64,000 nt of DNA. Source: Flaviramulus sp. (GTDB lineage Bacteria > Bacteroidota > Bacteroidia > Flavobacteriales > Flavobacteriaceae). The notes under the pieces were generated by a model, which was not told the DNA's origin, ran no database searches, and saw nothing but the letters and a program-made list of their open reading frames with translations. Positions within the stretch are counted from its first letter, which is position 1. Each line of letters opens with the position of its first letter. Shown here piece by piece: positions 6,791 to 14,426 of this stretch. The translations under genes were made by a program, and so were the position numbers. The stretch is from assembly GCF_013001275.1 (NCBI RefSeq), contig NZ_JABDMV010000103.1:1-64000 (forward strand), in the 5' to 3' direction.

Positions 6791-8758
6791 ATGGAAAACA
6801 ATCAAGAAGACCATCACAATCATAATCAGCTATTTGGAAGGAAAACAGAGCTTTATTTCGCCATTTTATGTGGTTTCTTTTTACTAATTAGTTTTTTAGT
6901 TGAAAAGTTAACCGCTTTATCTTACTTGGTTTACTTTTTAGGGTATATCATATCATATTTTTTTGGAGGATTTTATATCTCCATTGAAGCCTCAAAAAAA
7001 ATCCCTAAGAGACAATTTGATATAGATTTCTTAATGATTGCAGCAGCAGCAGGCGCTGCCTATATTGGTTGTTGGGCGGAAGGTGCTTTATTATTGTTCC
7101 TATTTAGTTTAGGTCATGCCCTTGAGCATTACGCCATGAATAAAGCAAAAAAATCGATTGAAGCTTTAGGCAATTTATCCCCGAAAACAGCACTCATAAA
7201 AACTAACGGAAAATTAGAAGAAATATCAATTCAAGATTTACAAATTAATGATGTAATTGTAATTAAGCCAAATACAAAAATTGCGGCTGATGGGGTTATC
7301 ATAAATGGTAGCAGTAGTGTTAATCAAGCACCGATCACAGGAGAGAGTATACCAGTTGATAAAACATTTATAGAGCATTTTGATAATTTACGAGATTTTA
7401 ATAAGATAGATAAAAAGCATGTTGTTTTTGCAGGAACCATAAATGGTGATAATTTACTTGATGTTTTAGTTCTTAAGCTTAGCAAGGATTCAACAGTTTC
7501 TAGATTAATAAAATTAGTTAGCGAAGTAGAAACCCAAAAATCACCCACACAGCGACTCACTAAAAAGTTCGAGAAATGGTATGTTCCCATAGTTATAATC
7601 ATCGTTTTTTTATTATGTTTTGCGTATTTGGTGATAGATGAAAGTTTTAACGATAGTTTGTATAGAGCCATAACTGTATTAGTTGCAGCTAGTCCATGCG
7701 CATTAGCAATCTCTACACCGAGTGCCGTATTAAGCGGTATAGCAAGAGCGGCTCAAAAGGGTGTTCTAATCAAAGGAGGAAAAGCTTTAGAAGATTTAGG
7801 CGAAATCACCACCATAGCATTTGATAAAACCGGTACATTAACCGAAGGGAAACCAAAACTTACGAACCTCATTCCATTAAATAAAATGGGTGAAATCGAC
7901 TTATCTAAGTTAGTATTTGAAGTTGAAAGTTTGAGCAATCATCCACTTGCAAGAGCCATGGCTAATGATTTAAAAACGAAATTTAATATTGAACCGAAAA
8001 ATAAAGCTTCAAGAGTTAATGCCATTCAAGGTAAAGGAATTCAGGCCATTTATGATGACCACAAAGTTTTTATTGGCAACGTAAAGCTAATGACCGATTC
8101 TGGGATTGACGTTGGTGATTCCGTAATTTCCAAAATGGAGAATATGTTAAAAAACGGACATACGGTAATGTTGGTGGCTTATAAGAATAAAATCGTCGGT
8201 TTAGTAAGTGTTATGGATTTGCCCAGAAAAACGGCTGCATCAACTTTAAAACGATTAAAAGAAATAGGTATTAAACACATGATTATGCTTACTGGCGATC
8301 ATCAAAATGTTGGAGATGCCATTGCAAAGCAAATTGGGCTTACAGAAGCTAAAGGGAATTTATTGCCAGAAGATAAAGTTGCTGCTATAAGAACATTAAT
8401 AGAAAGAGATAAAAAAATAGCCATGGTGGGAGATGGTGTTAACGATGCTCCCGCTATGGCATTAAGTACAGTGAGCGTTGCTATGGGAGCCGCAGGTAGC
8501 GATGTTGCACTTGAGACGGCAGATGTAGCATTAATGTCTGATAAAATTGAAAATTTACCCTTTGTAATTGGTTTGAGTCGTGAATCTAAGCGCATCATTA
8601 AACAAAATATTATTATAAGTTTAGGGGTTGTGATATTACTTGTTCCTATTACTATATTAGGACTAACAAATATTGGTATAGCCGTCGCTTTTCATGAAGG
8701 TTCTACTATAGTTGTAGTCATAAATGCATTACGATTACTTCGATTTAAAATGGATTAG
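6791..8758 (+). CDS. P1B-4-type heavy-metal ATPase (probable Fe(II)/Co(II) exporter)
   Basis: A 655-residue inner-membrane pump with A-domain ITGES, P-domain DKTGTLTEG, TGDHQNV and GDGVNDAP. The transmembrane metal site is SPC (about residue 301) rather than CPC, and the penultimate helix has HEGST (about 634). SPC plus HEG(G/S)T and about six helices define the P1B-4 subgroup (CoaT, CtpD, PfeT), which exports cobalt or ferrous iron. The N-terminus is short and His-rich (DHHNHN) with no CxxC domain. Fe(II) export would fit a low-oxygen gene cluster. Substrate is inference from the motifs. Confidence 0.88.
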   Translation: MENNQEDHHNHNQLFGRKTELYFAILCGFFLLISFLVEKLTALSYLVYFLGYIISYFFGGFYISIEASKKIPKRQFDIDFLMIAAAAGAAYIGCWAEGALLLFLFSLGHALEHYAMNKAKKSIEALGNLSPKTALIKTNGKLEEISIQDLQINDVIVIKPNTKIAADGVIINGSSSVNQAPITGESIPVDKTFIEHFDNLRDFNKIDKKHVVFAGTINGDNLLDVLVLKLSKDSTVSRLIKLVSEVETQKSPTQRLTKKFEKWYVPIVIIIVFLLCFAYLVIDESFNDSLYRAITVLVAASPCALAISTPSAVLSGIARAAQKGVLIKGGKALEDLGEITTIAFDKTGTLTEGKPKLTNLIPLNKMGEIDLSKLVFEVESLSNHPLARAMANDLKTKFNIEPKNKASRVNAIQGKGIQAIYDDHKVFIGNVKLMTDSGIDVGDSVISKMENMLKNGHTVMLVAYKNKIVGLVSVMDLPRKTAASTLKRLKEIGIKHMIMLTGDHQNVGDAIAKQIGLTEAKGNLLPEDKVAAIRTLIERDKKIAMVGDGVNDAPAMALSTVSVAMGAAGSDVALETADVALMSDKIENLPFVIGLSRESKRIIKQNIIISLGVVILLVPITILGLTNIGIAVAFHEGSTIVVVINALRLLRFKMD

Positions 8759-8809
8759 TAAAAGCAATTTGTGTATTAAATTTCTACGTAATGCTAATTT
8801 CTAACAAAC

Positions 8810-8852
8810 TGACATTTATCATTTTAAGAAACATACACTTGTGATATTTTTA
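8810..8852 (+). promoter_or_regulatory. One-mismatch FNR-type box and -7 element
   Basis: TGACATTTATCA (8810-8821) differs from TGATnnnnATCA at one position. TATTTTTA (8845-8852) is centred 33 bp downstream and matches TAnnTTTG except for the last base. The predicted start near 8857 is about 14 nt before the ATG at 8871. Confidence 0.5.
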
Positions 8853-8870
8853 TAGAAATAGCCAATTTCT

Positions 8871-9473
8871 ATGCTCACATTTAAAAACTATAATATTGCT
8901 GACTGGTTCTCTTTTTATAGAATAATAGCAGCACCCTTTTTATTGACGCTAATTTGGTTTGATAAACAGTTAATTTTTACTTGGTTCCTTTTAATTAGTT
9001 ATTCTACCGATGCTATAGATGGTTTTTTGGCACGTAAACTTAAAATAGTAAGTTCGAGGGGTTCTCAATTAGATTCATTTGGAGATCAAATAACCTTGAT
9101 TATTGGTCTTATTGGACTTTTTTATTTTGAACCAGATTTTATCAAAGCAAACCTTATATTAATTCTTATTGCGTTCGTGCCATATATCATACAAATGGTT
9201 CTCGCATATATAAAATATGGAAAGGCAACTGCGTTTCACACGTATTTGGCAAAATTGTCGGCAATGATACAATGTGTTTTTATTCTATGGGCGTTATTCT
9301 TCTCGCCTGAATATTCCCTATTCTACATTATGATTGGTATTGGATTGCTAGAGACTTTTGAAGAAATTACACTTATTTATATGTACGATAATTGGGCTTC
9401 AGATGTAAAAGGAATATACTGGGCTTTTAGAGATAAAAGGCGATTTAAAAAAAACACAATCGAAAAGCATTAA
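8871..9473 (+). CDS. CDP-alcohol phosphatidyltransferase family membrane enzyme
   Basis: A 200-residue integral membrane protein carrying the family signature D-x2-D-G-x2-A-R-x8-G-x3-D-x3-D in TDAIDGFLARK...SRGSQLDSFGDQ (about residues 47-74). Such enzymes transfer a phosphoalcohol from a CDP-linked donor to an alcohol, as in phosphatidylglycerophosphate synthesis. About six hydrophobic helices are visible. The specific product is not predictable. It has its own boxed promoter and no close operon partner, so it may adjust membrane lipids as part of the regulon. Confidence 0.85.
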   Translation: MLTFKNYNIADWFSFYRIIAAPFLLTLIWFDKQLIFTWFLLISYSTDAIDGFLARKLKIVSSRGSQLDSFGDQITLIIGLIGLFYFEPDFIKANLILILIAFVPYIIQMVLAYIKYGKATAFHTYLAKLSAMIQCVFILWALFFSPEYSLFYIMIGIGLLETFEEITLIYMYDNWASDVKGIYWAFRDKRRFKKNTIEKH

Positions 9474-9506
9474 CACTGATTAAAGTTATTAGAACTTCTA
9501 GATAAC

Positions 9507-9549
9507 TGATTAAAATCATAGTTTGAAAAATACAATCTTAATAATTTAG
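9507..9549 (+). promoter_or_regulatory. FNR-type box and -7 element upstream of PNPOx-like gene
   Basis: TGATTAAAATCA (9507-9518) is a perfect box. TAATTTAG (9542-9549) is centred 33 bp downstream. The predicted start near 9554 lies about 20 nt before the ATG at 9574. Confidence 0.65.
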
Positions 9550-9573
9550 CTTAAACACTAAATAGTAACAATA

Positions 9574-10029
9574 ATGATTAGAACACTTAACAAAAAAGAA
9601 TGTGAAAAAGTGCTGGCAACTAATTACATTGGAAATCTTTCCTATATTTTTAAAGACAGACCATTTATAGTGCCCATAACTTATTTCTATAACCAGGATG
9701 ATAATGTAATTATTGGGTATTCGGCCGAAGGTCATAAAATAAATGCGATGCGTAAAAACGACAATGTGTCTTTTAGTGTTTCAGATGTTGATTCTATAAA
9801 TTCGTGGGAATCTGTACTCGCTCGAGGTAGTTTTAAAGAACTTATTGGGAGCTATGCTAAGGCGCAACTTCATGCATTTTCTTTAGGAGTAAAAGATTTA
9901 ATAATGAAAAAAGAGCATAAAAAACTAGATTTCATTAGTGAGTTTTCAGCGAAACTATATACCGAAGATTTACCCATAGTTTTTCATATTCTAGTTGAAG
10001 AAATTACGGGTAAAATAAGAAGGCATTAA
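9574..10029 (+). CDS. Pyridoxamine 5'-phosphate oxidase-like flavoprotein
   Basis: A 151-residue split-barrel protein of the PNPOx_2/NimA-like group. Recognisable are the N-terminal LNKKECEKVL helix, GNLSYIFKDRPFIVPITYF (first strands), YSAEGHKINAMRKNDNVSFSV (flavin phosphate-binding region) and WESVLARGSFKEL. Members bind FMN, heme or F420 and often act in redox defence. A lipoprotein gene follows after 16 bp, so both are probably transcribed from the boxed promoter at 9507-9549. The substrate is unknown. Confidence 0.85.
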   Translation: MIRTLNKKECEKVLATNYIGNLSYIFKDRPFIVPITYFYNQDDNVIIGYSAEGHKINAMRKNDNVSFSVSDVDSINSWESVLARGSFKELIGSYAKAQLHAFSLGVKDLIMKKEHKKLDFISEFSAKLYTEDLPIVFHILVEEITGKIRRH

Positions 10030-10045
10030 TTATAATAGAAAGTAC

Positions 10046-10924
10046 ATGAAATATATATATATAATTTTACTCGTTTTATTGTTTTCAAATTGCAAAAAGG
10101 ACAAACCTCAGGAAGGTATTTTGGACATGGACGCAGCCGAACAATTGGAGCCTCTTATAGAAGACACATTGCAATCAACCGATCCAGATATCGCTCCTCT
10201 TAATAGGTCCATTTCTATCGAAATAAAACAAAAAAATCTGATTAAGAAAAAGGACGAAAGAGAAGAACTTCAAAAATTAATCATTGATAAAAGAGAAGAA
10301 ATAGACACTAAAGAATATACCATTAATTTTAAGTATCCACTACTAAATGAGTCGTTTAAACCAACTCATAGAAATTTTAATGAATTTATTACTCAGTATT
10401 ACGCTAATTTAAAAGAAACCGAATTAGACATACTAGAAAGCAAATTATTATGCGATAGTATAGCAGCTGCCAATTTTAGAGAAGAACGCTTTATTGATTA
10501 CAAAATATATAGTGTAAACGATCAACTTGTGAGCGTGCTGTTTTATAAAGAAAATTTCTACTCTGAAGCCATGCATCCTAGTTACACTTTCGATTGCTTT
10601 AATTTCGATTTAAACAGAGGTGTTTTCATGACTTATGAAGACTTTTTTGTTCAGGGATCAGAGGATGAATTATTAGGGATTATAAATAATAATATAAATC
10701 AAAAAATAAGAAGCGGAAATATGTATTATGAATGCTGGGAATTATCTTTAGACGATTTGTTTTTAAATAAAAACAACTTTGTTCTTAACGACGAGTACGC
10801 CGAGTTTTATTTTGATGACTGCATAATCTGTCCATCTTATACAGGTACTTATTCAATCAAACTGCCATTAGTCGACCTATTATCGGTATTAAAAAAATAC
10901 GATTTAAATCCCTTAGTGTTTTAA
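10046..10924 (+). CDS. DUF3298-type lipoprotein
   Basis: A 292-residue protein with signal sequence and lipobox (LLFSNC, Cys17), so it is probably an outer- or inner-membrane-anchored lipoprotein. The C-terminal part (about 95-290) resembles DUF4163/DUF3298 (RsiV-like) domains: a strand pair around VSVLFYKENFYSEAMHPSY, then FNFDLNRGVFMTYEDFF and a C-terminal segment ending PLVDLLSVLKKY. Two cysteines in FDDCIICPSY are close together. RsiV-like domains bind peptidoglycan or lysozyme in some proteins; no function is established here. Confidence 0.7.
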   Translation: MKYIYIILLVLLFSNCKKDKPQEGILDMDAAEQLEPLIEDTLQSTDPDIAPLNRSISIEIKQKNLIKKKDEREELQKLIIDKREEIDTKEYTINFKYPLLNESFKPTHRNFNEFITQYYANLKETELDILESKLLCDSIAAANFREERFIDYKIYSVNDQLVSVLFYKENFYSEAMHPSYTFDCFNFDLNRGVFMTYEDFFVQGSEDELLGIINNNINQKIRSGNMYYECWELSLDDLFLNKNNFVLNDEYAEFYFDDCIICPSYTGTYSIKLPLVDLLSVLKKYDLNPLVF

Positions 10925-10976
10925 TGAATTCAATAACTTGAGTAATCTTTATATATTCAAAACGAAGAGTCCACAA

Positions 10977-11005
10977 TGTTATTAATGTGAATAATAACAA
11001 TAAAA
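10977..11005. terminator. AT-rich hairpin between convergent genes
   Basis: TGTTATT (10977-10983) pairs with AATAACA (10993-10999), followed by ATAAAATT. It sits between the lipoprotein and CBS genes, which converge. The stem is weak, so the call is tentative. Confidence 0.3.
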
Positions 11006-11413
11006 TTATAATTGCTTTTCAAGAAAGTAATTCATCAGGTCTTCTGTAGATACTATTCCAACAACCTTGTTATCTTCAACAAGCGGAATGGCACGAAATT
11101 TCCCCTTTGAAAGTTCGGTGACAATTTCTTTAATGGTGGCATCAGGGCTTAATGAAAAAGGGTTAGAAGTCATGATATCCTTTACTAACAGTTCGTTGTA
11201 AATAGAATTTTTATCATCAAGTCCTGCACCTTTAATTCTGTACATAAAGTCAATTAAACTAACCATACCAACCAATCTGTCATTTTCAGTTACAGGAATA
11301 TGATGGTGAAATTTTTCTTTCTCATAGATATGTTTAACGTCAATGATTTTTTGCTTTGGCGAAACACAAATTATATTTTTTGTCATAATTGAAGATACGG
11401 GTGTAGATTTCAT
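11006..11413 (-). CDS. Tandem CBS-domain protein
   Basis: A 135-residue protein made only of two CBS domains (about 6-62 and 76-133). The first contains VSSIMTKNIICVSPKQ and LVGMVSLIDFM, the second VKDIMTSNPFSLSPDA and VVGIVSTEDLM. Stand-alone CBS pairs bind adenosine nucleotides, and one such protein, Hrp1, is strongly induced by hypoxia in mycobacteria. It is transcribed leftward from the bidirectional box at 11476-11487, opposite to the phasin-like/ABC1 operon. Confidence 0.9.
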   Translation of the reverse strand: MKSTPVSSIMTKNIICVSPKQKIIDVKHIYEKEKFHHHIPVTENDRLVGMVSLIDFMYRIKGAGLDDKNSIYNELLVKDIMTSNPFSLSPDATIKEIVTELSKGKFRAIPLVEDNKVVGIVSTEDLMNYFLEKQL

Positions 11414-11444
11414 AATGTTGAATTTATGGTTATTAAAGCTTAAG

Positions 11445-11518
11445 CTAAATTAATTTAAAGTATAGTAAGAACACATGATTAATATCATTTTTAAGCAGGT
11501 TATTAAACAATATATTAG
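11445..11518. promoter_or_regulatory. Bidirectional FNR-type box with two -7 elements
   Basis: One perfect box, TGATTAATATCA (11476-11487), has a -7-like element at 33 bp on both sides: TAATTTAG on the minus strand (11452-11445) for the CBS gene and TATATTAG on the plus strand (11511-11518) for the phasin-like/ABC1 operon. A single regulator dimer could thus activate two divergent promoters, each from about -41.5. Confidence 0.65.
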
Positions 11519-11544
11519 ATATGAATTAAAACTAATTTTAGAAT

Positions 11545-11919
11545 ATGAAAACTAGAACTCTTATTGAGCTACTCGCGTTATCATCGAGTTTATACCATTT
11601 TGCAAAAGAGGCTCAACTTATGGATAGAATTAATGAGTTGTCCGATAAAGGAAAAGATGGAATTAACAAAGTAGCTTCAGAATCACAGATAGATGAAGAT
11701 GGAAATGAACTCGAATTTATGGACAAGGTTATTCGAAAAGCAAATCAAGTAAAAGAAGAACTTGAACAAAAAATTGAGGAGCAAGTCGTTATAATATATA
11801 AAAAAATGAACATTGCTCATTTAGACGAAATAAAGGCACTTAATGAAAAAGTTATACAATCTGATAAGGAAATTGCATTATTGGAAGCACGTTTAAATCG
11901 AATAGAAGCAAAAGAATAA
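11545..11919 (+). CDS. Phasin/UbiK-like coiled-coil protein
   Basis: A 124-residue, highly charged helical protein. The C-terminal stretch from DEIKALNEKV to LEARLNRIEAKE is a coiled coil like the trimerisation segment of phasin-like PhaI/PhaF and UbiK proteins. A central negatively charged helix (residues 50-85) precedes it. It ends 1 nt before the start of the ABC1/UbiB-like kinase, so the two are translationally coupled. In E. coli UbiB works with UbiJ and the small coiled-coil UbiK, which makes an accessory role plausible. No enzymatic motif is visible. Confidence 0.6.
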   Translation: MKTRTLIELLALSSSLYHFAKEAQLMDRINELSDKGKDGINKVASESQIDEDGNELEFMDKVIRKANQVKEELEQKIEEQVVIIYKKMNIAHLDEIKALNEKVIQSDKEIALLEARLNRIEAKE

Positions 11920-11920
11920 G

Positions 11921-13624
11921 ATGGGGATTTTCCACATAATTAGAAAAAGGTACAAATCGGTTGCAAGATATAATCAAATCATAAGAGTTTTGGTTAAATA
12001 CGGCTTCGATGATATGGTGTTTTATATGAGGCAAGAAAAACGCTATCAGTTTTTTCAAAAATTTATACCAAAATCTTCAAAGAAACGTGCTTTGCAACAT
12101 ACAAAATGGGAAAAAATGCGTTTGGTGTGCGAGGAACTTGGACCAACATTTATAAAATTTGGACAAATAATGAGCAATCGTCCCGATTTAATACCATTCG
12201 ATTTAGTTTTTGAGTTAGAGAAACTACAAAATAACGTTCCGCCAATAAGTAATGAACAAGCCAAAGTCATAGTAGAATCAGAACTAAAAGATACCGTAGA
12301 AAATTTATTTGCTTGGTATGAACCTAAACCTTTTGCATCAGCTTCAATGGCACAGGTACATAAAGTTACACTTTTTACCGGCGAGCGTATTATATTGAAA
12401 ATTCAACGACCAGGTATTCGTGAAATTATTTTGGAAGATATAAAAGTAATGTATAAAATAGCTGCTCTTCTAAAAAAAAGAATTCCTTCCTTAAAAAGTT
12501 TTGATCCTGTTGGTTTGGTTAAAAACTTTGAAGAATCCATTTTAAAGGAACTCGATTTTATTAATGAGTCCATTAATGTCCAGCGATTTTATAATAATAT
12601 AAATAATGATACTGCTAAAGATCAATTTGCTAAGGCACCTAAAGTATTTCAAAATTATACAACAGATAAAATACTGGCATTAGAATTTATGTCAGGAATT
12701 AAAATTAATAAGATAAAAGAGTTAGAAGATTCTGATTTTGATGTAAAAGTAATTAGTAGGCGTTTAGCTACTACCTATTTTAAGCAAATTTTCGAATATG
12801 GCTTTTTTCATGCAGATCCGCATCCTGGTAATTTGTTGGTAATGCCTAATAGAACGATTTGCTATTTGGATTTTGGAATGATGGGTAGTATTCTACCTAG
12901 AGATATTGAAATATTCGGTCAATTATTTATGTCTATTATAAAAAAGGATGTCAATAAAATTATTAAGGTCTTGCAGAAATTATCTAATGATTCTGCGATA
13001 CCAAATATGAGAGATTTAGAATTTGATATTAACGAATTTGTTGAGAAACATTACGTAAGGACTATTCATAAAAATGAAATGAGCACACTTTTGCTCGAAC
13101 TAAAGGATATAATAATTGCACATGGTTTAAAAGTGCCAACTTATTTCTATCTTTTTGCTAGATCGCTAGTTACAATTGAAGGCGTTTTAGATAAACTTAA
13201 CCCTAATTTGGAGCAGTTTGATATGGTTCGCCCTTATTTAATTAAAAGTGTAACTAAGAATTACAATCCATTAAAAATGGGGGAAAAAGTACTTAATTCT
13301 ATGTACGAACTTAGTAATTATATGGAAGATTTTCCAGGGGATTTAAAAAATGCGATTCGCAAAATTAATAGTGGACAGGTTAAAGTTGATTTAACACATA
13401 AAGGTATCGACCCAATGGTGCATACTCTACAACGGATAACAAAACAACTTGTTAGTGCGTTTATCGCAGTAGCATTAGTGGTAGGGTCATCTTTGTTTAT
13501 TATTAACGATGTAATGCCGTTGTGGAAAGGTACTTCTGTTTTTGGTATTATTGGTATTGTATTAGCAGGCATACTCACTTTTGGGATGTTAATGAACATA
13601 AAAAAAGGTGATTACGATTACTAA
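11921..13624 (+). CDS. ABC1/UbiB-family atypical kinase, membrane anchored
   Basis: A 567-residue protein of the AarF/UbiB/ADCK family. The family marker KFGQ lies at 79-82 within GPTFIKFGQIMSNRPDLIP, followed by the A-rich loop ASASMAQVHKV, catalytic Lys in LKIQRPG, HADPHPGNLL and the DFG-like YLDFGMMG. Two hydrophobic helices at the C-terminus (about 505-560) anchor it in the membrane. Such proteins promote isoprenoid quinone or lipid metabolism. This lineage normally makes menaquinone rather than ubiquinone, so the exact target is open. It is coupled to the upstream coiled-coil gene and controlled by the bidirectional box. Confidence 0.9.
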   Translation: MGIFHIIRKRYKSVARYNQIIRVLVKYGFDDMVFYMRQEKRYQFFQKFIPKSSKKRALQHTKWEKMRLVCEELGPTFIKFGQIMSNRPDLIPFDLVFELEKLQNNVPPISNEQAKVIVESELKDTVENLFAWYEPKPFASASMAQVHKVTLFTGERIILKIQRPGIREIILEDIKVMYKIAALLKKRIPSLKSFDPVGLVKNFEESILKELDFINESINVQRFYNNINNDTAKDQFAKAPKVFQNYTTDKILALEFMSGIKINKIKELEDSDFDVKVISRRLATTYFKQIFEYGFFHADPHPGNLLVMPNRTICYLDFGMMGSILPRDIEIFGQLFMSIIKKDVNKIIKVLQKLSNDSAIPNMRDLEFDINEFVEKHYVRTIHKNEMSTLLLELKDIIIAHGLKVPTYFYLFARSLVTIEGVLDKLNPNLEQFDMVRPYLIKSVTKNYNPLKMGEKVLNSMYELSNYMEDFPGDLKNAIRKINSGQVKVDLTHKGIDPMVHTLQRITKQLVSAFIAVALVVGSSLFIINDVMPLWKGTSVFGIIGIVLAGILTFGMLMNIKKGDYDY

Positions 13625-13630
13625 CAATAA

Positions 13631-13659
13631 AAAACATCTCTGGTTAGAGACGCTTTTTT
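13631..13659. terminator. Bidirectional terminator between convergent genes
   Basis: Stem TCTCT/AGAGA extended by CAT/ACG positions around a GGTT loop (13634-13654), with A-rich sequence on the left and CTTTTTTATT on the right. On the minus strand the mismatched pairs become G-U wobbles and the tail is T-rich. It separates the ABC1 gene from the leftward coiled-coil gene. Confidence 0.6.
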
Positions 13660-13678
13660 ATTATATGTCCTTTTTAAA

Positions 13679-14281
13679 TCAGGCTTTTTTAACAAAGGCT
13701 TGTTTTAAATGTGTAAATGCTTCAGAAATTTCACCTTGAAAATGCTCCCATTTAGTTTCTTCTTTTTTAGTGTACTTTGATTTGAAATCATCAACAAATT
13801 GCTTAAACTGCTTTTTGCCTTTTTCAAAAGATACTTTTGTATCTGAATTTCCTAAATTTAATTTTTCTTCTAAAATTTCAAGACCAATTTTAAACTGTTC
13901 GATTTCAATCAATGCAATAGCGTACATGCGTTTAAATTTTTCATTAGTTTTTATTTTCACTTCAAGATCATGCAATGATTGTAGTAATTGTTTTTTTTGT
14001 TCGTTAAATTTTTCTGTTGTTTCTGCTTTGCCCAGAGCGAGTTGTACGCGAAGTTCGTCAAATTTAGCATGAATTTCATCTGCCTTTTCTTTCCCTTTTT
14101 TAACTCTTAATTCGTTATCATGAATATATAAGTTGAATTTCTTTTTTAATTCCTCATACTTGTCTTGTGCTTCGGCTTTTCCTAATGCTGCTTTTACTTG
14201 AATTTCTTCCAACTCGATAGATGTTTTTTTAAGAGCATCAACAACCTTGTCTATAAAATGAGTGTTCTGTGTTGTTTTCAT
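13679..14281 (-). CDS. Coiled-coil protein with internal ~50-residue repeats
   Basis: A 200-residue, lysine/glutamate-rich all-helical protein without signal peptide or membrane segment. An internal repeat is visible: the core xLALGKAExxxKxxExKK occurs at about residues 30-49 (VKAALGKAEAQDKYEELKK) and 80-98 (VQLALGKAETTEKFNEQKK), with a diverged third copy near 142-160 (LNLGNSDTKVSFEKGKKQF). The pattern suggests a long amphipathic rod, such as a phasin- or apolipoprotein-like surface binder. The family is unknown to me. An FNR-type box at 14339-14350 precedes the gene. Confidence 0.7.
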   Translation of the reverse strand: MKTTQNTHFIDKVVDALKKTSIELEEIQVKAALGKAEAQDKYEELKKKFNLYIHDNELRVKKGKEKADEIHAKFDELRVQLALGKAETTEKFNEQKKQLLQSLHDLEVKIKTNEKFKRMYAIALIEIEQFKIGLEILEEKLNLGNSDTKVSFEKGKKQFKQFVDDFKSKYTKKEETKWEHFQGEISEAFTHLKQAFVKKA

Positions 14282-14307
14282 AATAAATTGATTTTTTATA
14301 TTGAATA

Positions 14308-14350
14308 TAAATATCTATACAATACTTCAAAAATTCTATGATATATATCA
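14308..14350 (-). promoter_or_regulatory. FNR-type box with weaker -7 element
   Basis: TGATATATATCA (14339-14350) is a perfect box with the same core as the one at 882-893. At the standard 33-bp spacing the minus strand reads GATATTTA (14315-14308), which keeps the TTT but not the initial T of TAnnTTTG. The box therefore fits the set, with a poorer core promoter. Confidence 0.5.
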
Positions 14351-14426
14351 ACTATTAGAAAATTTACAACACAATTTTATCTAAACAAAAACCTAAAGTG
14401 TGTATAAATTAGCCATAAATTAATAA

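Noticed and set aside
13778-13790. TGATTTGAAATCA inside the coiled-coil gene
   Set aside because: The half-sites are separated by five bases instead of four and lie in coding sequence, so it does not fit the box.
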